Shown here in pieces: positions 1 through 9,648 of a DNA stretch of 12,166 bases. Position 1 is the stretch's first letter. Each line of letters begins with the position of its first letter. Origin of the DNA: Dichomitus squalens LYAD-421 SS1 (lineage: Eukaryota > Basidiomycota > Agaricomycetes > Polyporales > Polyporaceae); NCBI RefSeq assembly GCF_000275845.1, contig NW_006766909.1, forward strand, positions 115,483 through 127,648, in the 5' to 3' direction. The translations under genes and the position numbers were made by a program. The notes under the pieces are model-generated. The model saw nothing but the letters and a program-made list of their open reading frames with translations. It was not told the DNA's origin and made no database searches.

Positions 1-1055
1 GGATGACGACGAGGATACGGTAGGGTAAGAGGTGGTATGGGAGGTGGATGCGGAGGCTTGAGGAAGGTTGGAGACGTCGGGCTTGGTCTCCTCGAACTCG
101 GGGCGGCGGTGGAGGTCGGTACGGTTGAACTTGGGCTAGGGTCGTTAATTAGCTCTTCGTACATCAGAGAGTGCTAGGGAGCGATGGCGACACTATGAAA
201 TAGGGGGTAGACGTACTGGGGGAACCTTGATCTTGATCACCTCTTGTGTATAGGACTTGTCGTACAAGCAGTTTCCCAGTAGGTTGCCAAAGTTGCGCAG
301 AGTGCGCTTGACAGCGTCGGTCACCGCTTCCTTCTTGCACTATATGCGCGTTCTAGAGTATTCATTGCGCAAGTGAAATATGGCGCACCTTGTCAAGAGC
401 GGCTCCCTTGCTCTTCGAGTTCTCCAGTAAACCATATCCAACGTCTTCGTGGAACGCTCCATCTCGTAGTGTCACCCGCACTATTGCAGTGACCCCGACG
501 TTGAAGCGTCGTGACTCCTCGTCAAAGTCAATGAAGTCTGTTGTGATGTTGACAACACTCGAGCTCCAGCCGTTGAAGCCGAACCTACAGACAATTGGCT
601 CCCTCTACCATCTGCAGCAGGACAAATGGACGTACACTTCGTTCGCGAGGTTGATGATCTTCCATCCTGCGCCCCGCGAGTCTCGAACATGCATCGTTGT
701 ACAAAAGTAGGAGGAACGCACCTTCAGCGTAGGTGAGTTTGGGACCCCCTCCTGGTCCCGGTCTCTGAGAGATGTACTCCGGACCAAGCTTCTTGTCGAG
801 CTTTACCTGAAGCGCGGCGATCTTCTTTGCGCTCTCCTCGGACACGTCCATAAAGGACGGCTCAGAGAAGAGACTTGACTGCGTGCCAAATACACTTGCA
901 CCGCCGTTGCTGCTAAACGTGCCGTGCATCTGGGGTGCGAAAGACATGGCGCCGTGTGTGGCAATATGAAGTGGTTGTCCGAAGGGTCCGCGAGGGGATT
1001 GTGCAGCCATGTAGGAATCGACCAGGTGTCCGCTATAGGAGCCAGCAGTTGTCAT
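1..1055 (-). CDS. RAD52: RAD52 DNA repair and recombination protein (3' end outside window)
   Basis: Rad52 anneals single-stranded DNA and helps load Rad51 during homologous recombination in the nucleus. Five minus-strand exons join in frame: 1055-722, 666-636, 584-389, 339-217 and 135-1, with introns of 55, 51, 49 and 81 bp, all GT-AG. The spliced product has 273 residues in the window. After a low-complexity leader of about 70 residues comes the conserved annealing core: [16 protein letters not shown] near residue 89, [17 protein letters not shown] near 112, [13 protein letters not shown], then [19 protein letters not shown] and [15 protein letters not shown]. The last codons enter a Ser/Thr-rich stretch after HRRPEFEE, so the Rad51- and RPA-binding tail lies beyond the edge. 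An in-frame TAG three codons upstream supports the ATG at 1055. The core match and four frame-preserving introns make the assignment very secure. Confidence 0.96.
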
Positions 1056-1181
1056 GTGTGTCTAGAGTCAGACCGTCAAAAACAGAGTCATTGGACAAGA
1101 AAGGAGAGACAAGATGGGCAAGAGGAGTGGTCGGAGCCGTCGATGCAAGCAGCAGCCTAACACGTTGGAACAGACGCCTGA

Positions 1182-1187
1182 ACGCGT
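1182..1187. promoter_or_regulatory. ACGCGT motif upstream of RAD52 (possible MluI cell-cycle box)
   Basis: A palindromic ACGCGT lies about 127 bp upstream of the RAD52 ATG. In yeasts this hexamer is the MBF-bound MluI cell-cycle box found before many replication and repair genes. A second copy is at 1621-1626. A hexamer is expected a few times in 12 kb by chance, and another copy at about 5976 sits in no promoter, so regulation is only a guess. Confidence 0.25.
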
Positions 1188-1630
1188 CCAAATCCGATCG
1201 CGTATCGGTCCCGTGAGAACATTCATGTCTCACGTGTTGCTGTCTCCAGGGCGAGTCAGCAAGACTCCTCCGACTACTATAGCTATGTAGTACAGTGTAT
1301 ATGAACCTGAGACTCTCTTTGTTCACCCTCCTTGTCCTTCGCTTGTCTTGACTTTTCTAGGTTTTCCGTAGGATAGGCAGTCCTTCCGGGACCAAGGTTG
1401 AGGAAGCAGAGTCGCCGCCGCTCTTGGGCTCGGCCCAGTCGTCAGAAGAGTCTCACGTTGACGAGTCACTGGGGCTCGCGCCGCGGCAGCACGCTCCTGA
1501 CAGGGATTAAAGCAAGGCAGGGTCAGTGTCGACCTTATAAGGATGGCTTGTCTGGCCCTTTATATTAGTTGCTGCGATACACCTTTCTCTAGCTGACCTA
1601 CAATTCTGGCCCCGAACCGAACGCGTCCGA

Positions 1631-1662
1631 ATGGCATCCAAGCCATATGGCATCCAAGCCAT
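1631..1662. repeat. Perfect 16-bp tandem duplication (two units)
   Basis: The unit ATGGCATCCAAGCCAT occurs at 1631-1646 and again, identical and directly adjacent, at 1647-1662. Each unit starts with ATG and the unit length is not a multiple of three, so the copies place two ATGs in different frames. It looks like a recent slippage or repair duplication. Confidence 0.9.
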
Positions 1663-1879
1663 ATGCTCTTCTAGCACGAGCATCGTCGTATCTTGCTCTC
1701 TACGACAGTATTCAGGAGCCACAACAGCAATTTCTGGAACTGCAACTGGAGTCCTGGCTGTGCGCAGAGGGCTTGCAGCTGTCCATGCTCCCGTGGCTCA
1801 TGGCAGGACAACAATCCTCCAACTTAGTAGGCACGTGCATCTCCGAAGGTCCCTGTTGTACCAGACACCCTTTCGTTCG

Positions 1880-3165
1880 TCAGCATGAACAACGGCGACG
1901 GATGTGCTGGCACCTTCCAGATATCTCAAACGGCGGCAGAGCCTGGCACCCAGGCGATGATCGATGTCACCGCTTCCTCCTACTCGCAACCAGGAGCAGC
2001 CAGGCATGTGCATGTGGGTGTCGCCTACGCCGCAGGAGGAACGAGGTCGAGGGCACATGGAGGCTGGGTCTAGACGCGAGTCGCCTTGATACTTACTACA
2101 CGAACACAAGCATCTCCTTCTGCAAAAAGACTCCAAACCCGGACGAGGTAGGCGGCTCAACCGAGAACAGACCGAGCGAACCATTGCACGTCGGCATCGA
2201 CCTTCGATTTCCTTGCTCGTTTGTAGGCTCTAGCTTGTCACACAGGATCAACGAGATGCGTACTGATTTGCCGCTCTACGATCATTACCTCGACACATCG
2301 CCCTCGGTACACTTGAGCAAGCTCAATGTCTCCACAGTGTTGGCACGGATCCACTTGGAGGTATGTCAAACATAATCCAAGGCTTTCTTTTCAATGCTGA
2401 ATCAGTATACTGACGTGCGGGCATCCTGCTGCAGTCCGTCTCTGGAGACGACATTACGTTCAATCAGTATACGAGCAGACCGGCGGAATGTACAACGCCT
2501 CGTCCGCATTGCATGCCCAATAAGCAGACGGTCTCGTTAATGTATCAGCCCTCTTACAATACGATAACAATACGACAACTCGTCAGTAGCGGCCATAACA
2601 CTCAACATCTCAACATCGACCGGGTGGGTTCAAAACAATTCTCTCACCTTTTTTAGACCTTTTCGACCACGATCTAACGTGTCATTTCCTGCCTGCCCCA
2701 CGTGGACATAGACCTGTCTTCAGCGAGATTGCGCTGGACTCCACCTCCCCAAACATAACGCACAGCAAATTCGACGTCGTCGCAGTCACCGGCCACGCCT
2801 CCATCAACCTTACCTTCGTGGCCTCGCCAGTTGACTCTGTTCTCAATATATCTACCGATATCACGACTACTGCCTGCCGGAGAAGGATGAGAACCTCAAT
2901 CAATGCGCGTTCCTATAACATCGGAAAAAGTGTACGTGATTTCATGTTGCCAAGAAGCTCTACGTTTGAAGATTGTCGACACAGACCAGAAGATATAGCG
3001 ATAGCAAGACATAATAACGGCAGGACGTGATTCTATATGTTGCATCATAGATGATAGCGTGCTGAAGTAGGGTGTATCCAGACGAACACTGTATGAGCAG
3101 CTCTGGGGTGGCGCGCACCATTGCTACTCAGAAAACACCCGTCAAATCGAGTCTCACCTGGAGAT
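1880..3165 (+). pseudogene. Degraded gene for a beta-strand-rich membrane or surface protein
   Basis: Several plus-strand segments read like one protein but lie in different frames. Segment one starts near 1885 and includes GTFQISQTAAEPGTQAMIDV. Segment two (about 2100-2360) includes LHVGIDLRFP, MRTDLPLYDHYLD and LNVSTVLARIHLE. It is followed by a good 74-bp intron at 2361-2434 (GTATGT to CTGCAG, with a CTGAC branch-like site). After it come VSGDDITFN and, in another frame, GMYNASSALHAQ, a stop, then ADGLVNVSALLQYDN. A second intron probably ends in ACATAG at 2710, and the next exon includes FDVVAVTGHASINLTFV and VDSVLNISTD. Repeated short beta-strand patterns and Asn-Xaa-Ser/Thr sites suggest an extracellular adhesin-like fold. 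From memory this resembles uncharacterised polypore proteins often labelled transmembrane; I could not check this. Frameshifts and stops indicate a dead gene. Both limits are approximate. Confidence 0.5.
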
Positions 3166-3181
3166 CCGTTAGCCAACGTAA

Positions 3182-4867
3182 TTATTCCGTTTTGCGGGAT
3201 TTCGCAATCATAGCATCGAAGGGTGGGTGGCACACCTGCAACACTCGCTTATCCACTGCTTCTCCGTACTTTTGAAGTGCTTCGGTTATCTCGAGCCTTC
3301 TCCCGGTTGCGATTGCCGGACGTGAATCGTCAAAGGCCTGTGGGACCGCAGGGGCGACGATCGCAACGAACATCAGATCCAAGACAAAGTCGCGCTCCAA
3401 GCGATGCTCGCCTGGACCATCATCGTCACAGGGTAGTACAAAGTCCTGGCAGGACTTCAGACTTTGCCGAAGGGCGATCAAGCTATTTGTGAGTGCCTTC
3501 CCACTAGGCTGTATCGCAAGCTTTTCCTCAATATACTTCGGAAGGTCGCTTGGCTTGAACTTGAATGGAAAGAAGGGAGGAAGGTCGCCACGTTTGTCGA
3601 ACTGTTCCAACGGAAGTGCTGGTTTGAACGTGGTTACGATGTTGGAGGCAGCAGCGCGGCAAGCGCGTGCGTAGGCGATAAGTCGACGGTAGGAGAGTGC
3701 ACTGACCCACTCTAGTTCCGGAGCATAGAGATTCACCAACTCTGATACTTGGCTGGAACTGCTCCTCGCAAAAAGGAACGCGCAAGTCCGCGCCTTTCCC
3801 TCGAGGGCATGCGCGATGGCGACGAAGTAGAAGCGGAAGGGAGATTGCTCTGCGAATGTCGTCCAATAGTCATGGAGGAGATCGTCGATTGTGACGAAGC
3901 GATATTTGTGCATTACGGACAGCATCCGCACAAATGAGTCTGCATCCGTGAATTTGAGACGTCGGAAGGGGTAGCAGTACCGAAGGAGGGCATCCATAAC
4001 AGCGCTGGTCTCCTGTGCATGATAAACGGGGATAGAGCCCTCCGGATGCTTCTCTTCAATGAGCAAACCAAGGAACGACGGTGACGCGAGGTTGATGACG
4101 TATCGGTGGACATAAAAGTCGACACCGTCCCTGGCTTTGATGATCAGGTCCGCGGAGGGATCTGGGGTGTCCGCGAGTGGGCATAGGGTCGACGATGTGG
4201 CACCCTCCGTCGAGCACGTCTCCAAGATTGACGAGTGATCCCGGCAGAAAGGAGCGACCTTCTCGACGTGGACAACATGTGTACCGTCAGATTTGACTTC
4301 ACTGGTGCTGTCTAGTCGAAGTAGACGGAGGTATTGCCCCGCGCTGACACAGTCCAGGACGACGCTGCTGTCCGACATAGACCGGACCAGCTTCTTGATG
4401 ACAGCTGCCTCAGCAGCTACCTGTGCCTCCTTCTCCAGTCCAAGTTTGCAGGCGGTGGCGAATACCTGCAAAGGGTCGGTGTCGATGAAGCGTGGTTGAA
4501 TCAGGATGTTTCTCGCCGCATTGATGACGGCCGGGGCCTCATACTTCAGTCCTGCAGCAAGGACTTTCGAGAGGTCGGACAAAGATCCAATGTCGGGGTT
4601 AGGAACGGGGTAGCAAATGCGGAGGCATAAATCCATGATGGTACTGTCCTCGACCACATCCACACAGGGTTTACTCGTGAGATTACCTGGAGGTTGGGGG
4701 AACTCGAACATGTGGGCGAAGATGGGCGATGCCAGCTTCAGGATAGAGGAGAGAACTGAGAACTCAACGCGGTCACTTGTACGGATCACGAAGTCGGTAT
4801 CGTCTCTGTCGAATGGCCCTCCGGCTTTGGCAACGGGTGGTAGCTGCTGAGAGTCTGAGGCAGACAT
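3182..4867 (-). CDS. Tandem BTB/POZ-domain protein
   Basis: A single open frame encodes 561 residues without introns, unlike its intron-rich neighbours. Two BTB-like domains are visible. The first, about residues 24-122, has DTDFVIRTSDRVEFSVLSSI followed by LKLASPIFAHMF. The second, about 239-335, has ADLIIKARDGVDFYVHRYVI followed by NLASPSFLGLL. Both continue into the LRYCYP/LRICYP pattern typical of basidiomycete BTB proteins. The last 220 residues show no domain I recognise and are partly helical. BTB domains mediate dimerisation and often bind cullin-3 as substrate adaptors; no MATH, Kelch or zinc-finger partner is seen here, so the substrate is unknown. No signal peptide or membrane segment is present. 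ATG at 4867 has A at -3. The stop at 3182 lies close to, and converges with, the end of the pseudogene on the other strand. Confidence 0.9.
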   Translation of the reverse strand: MSASDSQQLPPVAKAGGPFDRDDTDFVIRTSDRVEFSVLSSILKLASPIFAHMFEFPQPPGNLTSKPCVDVVEDSTIMDLCLRICYPVPNPDIGSLSDLSKVLAAGLKYEAPAVINAARNILIQPRFIDTDPLQVFATACKLGLEKEAQVAAEAAVIKKLVRSMSDSSVVLDCVSAGQYLRLLRLDSTSEVKSDGTHVVHVEKVAPFCRDHSSILETCSTEGATSSTLCPLADTPDPSADLIIKARDGVDFYVHRYVINLASPSFLGLLIEEKHPEGSIPVYHAQETSAVMDALLRYCYPFRRLKFTDADSFVRMLSVMHKYRFVTIDDLLHDYWTTFAEQSPFRFYFVAIAHALEGKARTCAFLFARSSSSQVSELVNLYAPELEWVSALSYRRLIAYARACRAAASNIVTTFKPALPLEQFDKRGDLPPFFPFKFKPSDLPKYIEEKLAIQPSGKALTNSLIALRQSLKSCQDFVLPCDDDGPGEHRLERDFVLDLMFVAIVAPAVPQAFDDSRPAIATGRRLEITEALQKYGEAVDKRVLQVCHPPFDAMIAKSRKTE

Positions 4868-5540
4868 CGTGGGGTTTGGTTCGAAATTCGAAACAATGAC
4901 CTTGTGTGTCTAGCTAAACGTGATGGATGCTGCCTGAGCTCATAATTCAAAGGTGTATTGGTGCACGAGGACATACCTTCAAAGGCTAGTGAGGCTACGA
5001 AGGGCGGGACGTCCTATCAGCGATCGCAAGGAGAGGCAGCGAGACCGTGTGAAGATGCCAATGAACCCTATTGTAGCATTGACATGTGGGCGACGCATGT
5101 GAAGGCTCCAAGCTTATGTAAGAGAAGCTCGAAAGACCGGCTGGAGTCGCACCATTGTCTCATGTGACTGTGAAATTGACGTGAGTACGACTAGTATTTG
5201 AGTTTGCGCGTCTCACTGTGTGCCTTCCAAGGGGTCCCTCCCAGCTGCTCACTTGATGCTGATTGTTTAATACAGCCGCATTCATGGTTATGACGCCGAA
5301 CAGAGGTCCACAACGAGCAGAACGTACCTCATAGGTATCTCTGAAAGTGAGACAACACAACGGCTTGACTTGATAAATCGCGCTAACTTTGATTCGCTCA
5401 GCTGAGATATGAATTTGAATGACGAGCGCAGAGCTTGCTGACCGGTTGGTTTGAATACGGACTGTCCTGTCAAAGTAAGTAAACTGACAGGGATGTGTAA
5501 AGGGACGGATCAGTTTACGGGAGGTCGGAGATAGCCGGCT
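4868..5540. other. Intergenic region upstream of the BTB gene
   Basis: It must hold the promoter of the minus-strand BTB gene. Open frames in it are short, lack recognisable motifs and do not join through convincing introns. I see no RNA gene or repeat here. Confidence 0.5.
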
Positions 5541-6170
5541 CAGCTTCTCACCACCAAATCGATGGCCAATGATATCTCTCGTTCTCCCACAAACGCTCTC
5601 GCCGCCATCGCGCCGATTCGAGAAATGCTCCTACTGGCCGCGTTTCCCCACCTCCTATGTCATTTCCTACTCCAAAAGCGAGCTGCACCACATCTGGAAT
5701 ACAGCATTTCAGTTTCCTCCTGTCATCCAGTGCGGCGTCAGTTCACAGAAGGTCTCCGTCCTGCTCAATTTCCCGCTGTTTGATGTCAATCGCGGCATCC
5801 TCCACGTTTTCAATCCTCAATAAGTCGTCTCCCATCCTTCTTGACAACGAAACGGTCTTACGCCCTTCCTCACAGTCGATTGATATGCGAAGGGTGATTC
5901 GCTGAAGGCTCGTCGGACAACGATGCTCGAGAAGCTCCAGGCACGAGCGGAAGCTGAGCTGCATACCTTCGGCGAACGCGTCCAGGTGGTACCAGTACCA
6001 CGCGAAGTCGGTACAAGACGACTAGATGAAGCATGTGCAGGACGAGAAGTCGAGAGGAGTCATTCACAAAGAAGACAAGAATCTTATTGCGTCGGAATTC
6101 TGCGGGTATGTCATGAAACGTGTGCGTCGCCTCAGTGCAAGCCACGTGAACCCTCCCAATTCTCGATGAC
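5541..6170. other. Unassigned stretch with weak coding-like segments
   Basis: The plus strand has three overlapping open stretches between 5562 and 5905 and one from an ATG at 5923 that begins MLEKLQARAEAELHTFGERV and runs to 6210, overlapping the last exon of the epoxide hydrolase. The start of this last frame looks protein-like (helical, charged), and the stretch from about 5660 to 5820 contains phrases such as KVSVLLNFPLFDVNRGILHV. No family could be named and no intron chain joins them. This may be a decayed gene or chance. Confidence in any real gene here is low. Confidence 0.25.
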
Positions 6171-7838
6171 TCATGCATCGTACCCATTCTTCCCCGGTAC
6201 AACGCCGTAGGCCGGTCCGCCCTTGCCAAACATCTTGCGTAGGTCTCCCGCGAGCTTCTCCGGTACCTCGGAGGCCGCAAAGTGTCCACCCTTGTCGTGC
6301 TCTTCGGACTCGAAGACGAGATTGCCGATAGTGTGCGACCATCTACGAGGGTTGCTCGGTGGTGAGTCTACTGCACACCAGGAATGACAAGGAAAACCGT
6401 ACGCACATTTTAGGAACACGAGCGATTTCTCCAGGGAAATATGATAGTCCGAGAGGGACGCTGGTCCAAGCCGGCCGGGCGGAGATGGCTCCTTTGGCTA
6501 GGTTGGACATTTCGTAGTAGATCCGAGTTGACGCGGTCGCTCCAGCCCGCGAGAACCAGTAGATGGAAACCCATTCAAGCACTGGCAACCCGTCAGGACT
6601 GAGATCAAGCGCGGCGAATTGGCGTGCATCAACGGCGGTCACGTACCCTCGTCGTCTGTCCAGGGATAGTTGTCCGACCAATCCACGAGCTTCTCGTATA
6701 TCCAAGCTAAAAGGCCAACGGGGGAGTCTGCGAGAGAGTATCCCAGAGTCTGTGGACGAGTCGCCTGTTGGACGTAGTAGCCCCTCCCGCCAGCCGACCA
6801 TTTGGCCGATTTAGCGAGTATGCTTTTGGACTCCTGATCGAACGTGAGCGCAAGGAGGGACTGAATATACAGCAGTGGGAACTTCGTGAACGCTGGCGGC
6901 GCAGCTCTAGATGAAGGTGCACGACTCGGTCATCGGAATCTAGAACAGGACGATGAACGTACAAGGGCATGTTAGTGTGCCATGCTTTGAGGTGCTTGTG
7001 TCCGTAGTAGACTGCTGTGTGCCCTCCGAGCTACAAAGGTCCAGTCAGTGGTCTTTGTTGATGGTCAGTAAGCGCGACAGCACGCACAACATGTCCCCAA
7101 TCACCTCCCTGGTACACTAGTTACGTTCAGCTTTCATTCCAGATTTATGTAGCTGCCAGAACTTACCATATTCGTCGTATCCGAGGGCCAGCATCAGCTT
7201 ATTGAGCACCTACACGGACAAACAAGTTGTCGGCTCACTTACGCCCCGACCTGCAAGCTATGCATATGAGTCATACCTCAGCATATTGGCGTGCTGCGAA
7301 TCCAGGCTTATGTGGCGCCTCAGAAAAACCGAAGCCGGGCAGGCTTGGTGCGACAACATGGAAGCTCGGTTGATCACTCCCGGCGCCAGCCGTCAAAAGG
7401 GGTAGGAGCTTCCTGACTTCAAGGAAATGACCAGGCCCTACGAGTTGACATAACACGCTCGATTAGCGTCTTCCCATCAGTACCTGTCACGACACAAGGA
7501 TACTTACATCCGTGAACGAACAACAGGGGGATTGCGCCTTTGACGTCGCTCCTTTGATGGATGTAGTGTATGTTGAGCGAGCCAAAGTCCTCCACCTCGA
7601 TGTCGCGTGTGAACATCGGGAGCTTGTTGATGTCGGCCTGGGCCTTCCGCCAGTCGAACGCGGTCTTCCAATATGTCGTCAGCCGCGTGACGTCAGCGAG
7701 GGGTGCGCCGTAATCCCATCCTGCACCATCGAGCTCGTCAGGGAAGCGAACGAGCTCGAGCTTCTTCTTGAGGAACTGGAGATCTTCGTCTGGCACGGCG
7801 ACCTTGAAGGGCTGCTCAGTGTTGGTGGCGTCCGACAT
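6171..7838 (-). CDS. Epoxide hydrolase, alpha/beta-hydrolase with EHN domain
   Basis: The enzyme opens epoxides with water to give vicinal diols. Eight exons join in frame to 412 residues: 7838-7508, 7437-7277, 7209-7167, 7116-7088, 7030-6963, 6906-6647, 6581-6407 and 6342-6171. All seven introns are GT-AG and 50-70 bp long. Residues about 10-115 match the epoxide hydrolase N-terminal domain, including [10 protein letters not shown] and the substrate-side motif FVHGWPG at 107-113 (oxyanion hole). Next come LPGFGFS and the nucleophile Asp184 in QGGDWGH. The charge-relay acid is probably Glu349 in YFPGE and the base His376 in KGGHFAA. Their 27-residue spacing equals that of Glu404 and His431 in mammalian microsomal enzyme. 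Tyr319/320 fit the ring-opening tyrosine. Length and residue numbering also fit the Aspergillus niger type. No signal peptide, membrane anchor or peroxisomal signal is seen, so it is probably cytosolic. The physiological substrate is unknown; xenobiotic, lignin-derived or lipid epoxides are possible. Confidence 0.95.
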
Positions 7839-8267
7839 GGTTGATGGTGGGGAGAAAGATCATCGGTGAGTGACGAAATGGACGGTGACTTTATGTAATG
7901 ACCCTAAGCACCGACTTCTCTTTCCCATCTCTTACCGAGCCGGTGCCGCAAGCTCATGCGATTGAATTGTTACTAGTGACTCACAAAGATGAAGCTGCCT
8001 TGCACACCATTGTACAACTCGAGTACAACGTAAGGGCGTTCAACCTGATGCATAAGATCCGAATTGACGCCTCTAACGGTCGCCGCAGTAAGACTAAGGC
8101 GTTTGAAAGCTGATGGTATGTAGTACCGCGCGGTACCAGTGCAAGCTGGCGTTCTTCGACTGACCGCAATGTTGCAATTGACTCTTGCCATACTGCGGTA
8201 GAGGATAAATAGATACAGCACGTGAAGCAAGTTGGATAGATGCTCTCCTCCCGGACAGCGCACTGGC
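7839..8267. other. Intergenic region: epoxide hydrolase promoter and F-box 3' end
   Basis: The two flanking genes run in the same direction, so this 429-bp stretch must hold the terminator of the F-box gene and the promoter of the epoxide hydrolase. Apart from one 14-bp palindrome listed separately, I see no gene or repeat. Confidence 0.5.
8123..8136. promoter_or_regulatory. Perfect 14-bp palindrome GTACCGCGCGGTAC
   Basis: This exact palindrome lies about 285 bp upstream of the epoxide hydrolase start. Its centre is CCG-N2-CGG, that is, inverted CGG triplets, the half-site used by fungal Zn2Cys6 transcription factors. The sequence is certain; a role as a binding site is a guess. Confidence 0.3.
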
Positions 8268-9648
8268 CTAAATCAGCAGCCGGACAGTGCCCTGTTGCTG
8301 CAGTCTCGGCAGCCGCCTCTCCAACGCGCCTTCGAGCGCTACCTTGATTGCTCGCGCATCCCTGTCGCTGCACAAGATCTCGTCGAACCCAAACTCCACA
8401 CGTTGTAGGGCTGGTAGCCCAAGCAGCGCATTCTCCAAGTTCGTCCACAGCTGAGGGTCCCCTTGCATGCCGGGCCCTCCATGCGCGTTCTGTGTCCCGT
8501 CTGCACCAAGATCGCGGTCTTGGGCGAGAGTGGTGAATGCTCTGGCTACCTCCACACGGTCGGAGCCCGCGTCCATGCGGACGTGCGTGAGTGCAGGAAG
8601 CGCGCCTCGGTGTTCAAAGAAGAGTCTGGTGTAAGCGCGGAGCATGGAGGGGACCATGTAAACCTGGGCGTGCACCGAGTCGGAGCTGCAGCGGAAGCAC
8701 AACACGAGCGACTCCAGCGCAGCGCAAGGCGCGAGGGAAATTGGGTGCGACGCTGCGAAGAGCAATGGTTGGTAAGTTCGAACATATGATCAACACTAGA
8801 CGATGCTCACCGACCAAGGGGGTCTCCGGAATATCCCAGTCCATGTTTACCCGCAGATCAAGGGTACGGAACCTGGCGCCAGTGTGGCGCACAAAGTTCG
8901 AAAAGACCCGCAAATTCTGGTAGGTGTGTGCGGTGAGACGCATATGAGTGATCCCCTGGCGGTCAATCCAGGCATTGTCCGCGAAGAGGTCGTAAATGGC
9001 ACTCGCAGAGGGCATATCAACGCTTTCGATGTCTAGAGACTGTATGATGGGGGGCTTGAAGACGGCTCGGGGCAGGAGCAATGTGGGTGCAGATATCAGC
9101 AACCCCATGTGACCCCCGATGCGAAGCGAGCGGATGTCGCAGAACAGACATATGAGTGCGAGAAAGTGGCGCGGATTCCCCCCCGGCGCGGAGCAGCAAA
9201 AGAGGGTCAGCTCATCCAGCCTCCGGGCAGGTCGTTCGACAGGGACATCTGGTAGGTCATCTATGACGTGAGAAAAGTCTAGTGACAGCGACCTCAGTTG
9301 GGGCAACTTGTCCATGAGAGCACAGAGAAACCTGAGGGTAACCCGGGAGTTGTGGGGCCCGCCGTTCATGGTCAGCTTTCTGACATATGTTCCAATGGCT
9401 AGAGGGGGTCGTGAGGGCGACTCGGATTTTGAGAGGCATTGGAGGAACTTGGTCAAAGTGCCTGCGCGTCCGTGGGTAGGAGGTAGATGATTAATGGTGA
9501 CAGTATGGAAGAGATGGGTGCGGCTAACGGCGAGCCACCGGAAGCAGACGAGGGAGCAAGCAGACATCGATGTTTTGTCATGTCGGAGAAGGTCGATGAT
9601 GGTGATTTCGAGTTCTGGAGGCAGGGATGGGAATGTATTGAAATTCAT
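8268..9648 (-). CDS. F-box protein with leucine-rich C-terminal part
   Basis: F-box proteins bring substrates to SCF (Skp1-cullin-F-box) ubiquitin ligases. Two exons, 9648-8811 and 8752-8268, are joined across a 58-bp intron (GTGAGC to CGCAG) and give 440 residues in one frame. The F-box is at about residues 6-50: FPSLPPELEITIIDLLRHD followed by SACSLVCFRWLAVSRTHLF. Downstream, spaced leucine motifs such as LPQLRSLSLDFSHV, RRLDELTLFCC and IRSLRIGGHMG suggest degenerate leucine-rich repeats as the substrate-binding part, and LPALTHVRMDAGSD and LPALQRVEFGFDE continue this in exon 2. The ATG at 9648 has A at -3. Such genes are strongly expanded and fast evolving in Agaricomycetes; the target cannot be inferred. 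Confidence 0.9.

Larger units (their letters stand above)
1056..1880. other. Region between RAD52 and the pseudogene; promoter of RAD52
   Basis: No complete gene is visible here. The right part of the RAD52 promoter must lie in the first few hundred bases. A 49-codon open stretch at 1361-1510 on the plus strand, preceded by TAG and without an ATG, reads acidic and rich in Ser and Pro. It could be a remnant of the first exon of the broken gene downstream, but nothing proves that. A near-palindrome (ACTAC, TAGCTA, GTAGT) lies at 1273-1291, and a 16-bp duplication at 1631-1662. Confidence 0.4.

Noticed and set aside
1798..2184. Minus-strand open frame of 128 codons
   Set aside because: Cys- and Arg-rich composition without motif, antisense to the better-supported broken gene; it looks like a shadow frame.
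1647..2375. A 242-codon plus-strand open frame as an intact gene
   Set aside because: Only its last part (from about 2100) is protein-like. The first part has no recognisable pattern, and better-looking segments lie in other frames, so it is treated as part of the broken gene.
2400..2472. Direct repeat AATCAGTATAC at 2400-2410 and 2462-2472 as a transposon target duplication
   Set aside because: Eleven bases with only 51 bases between the copies, one copy inside an apparent intron and no inverted termini; chance or local duplication is enough.
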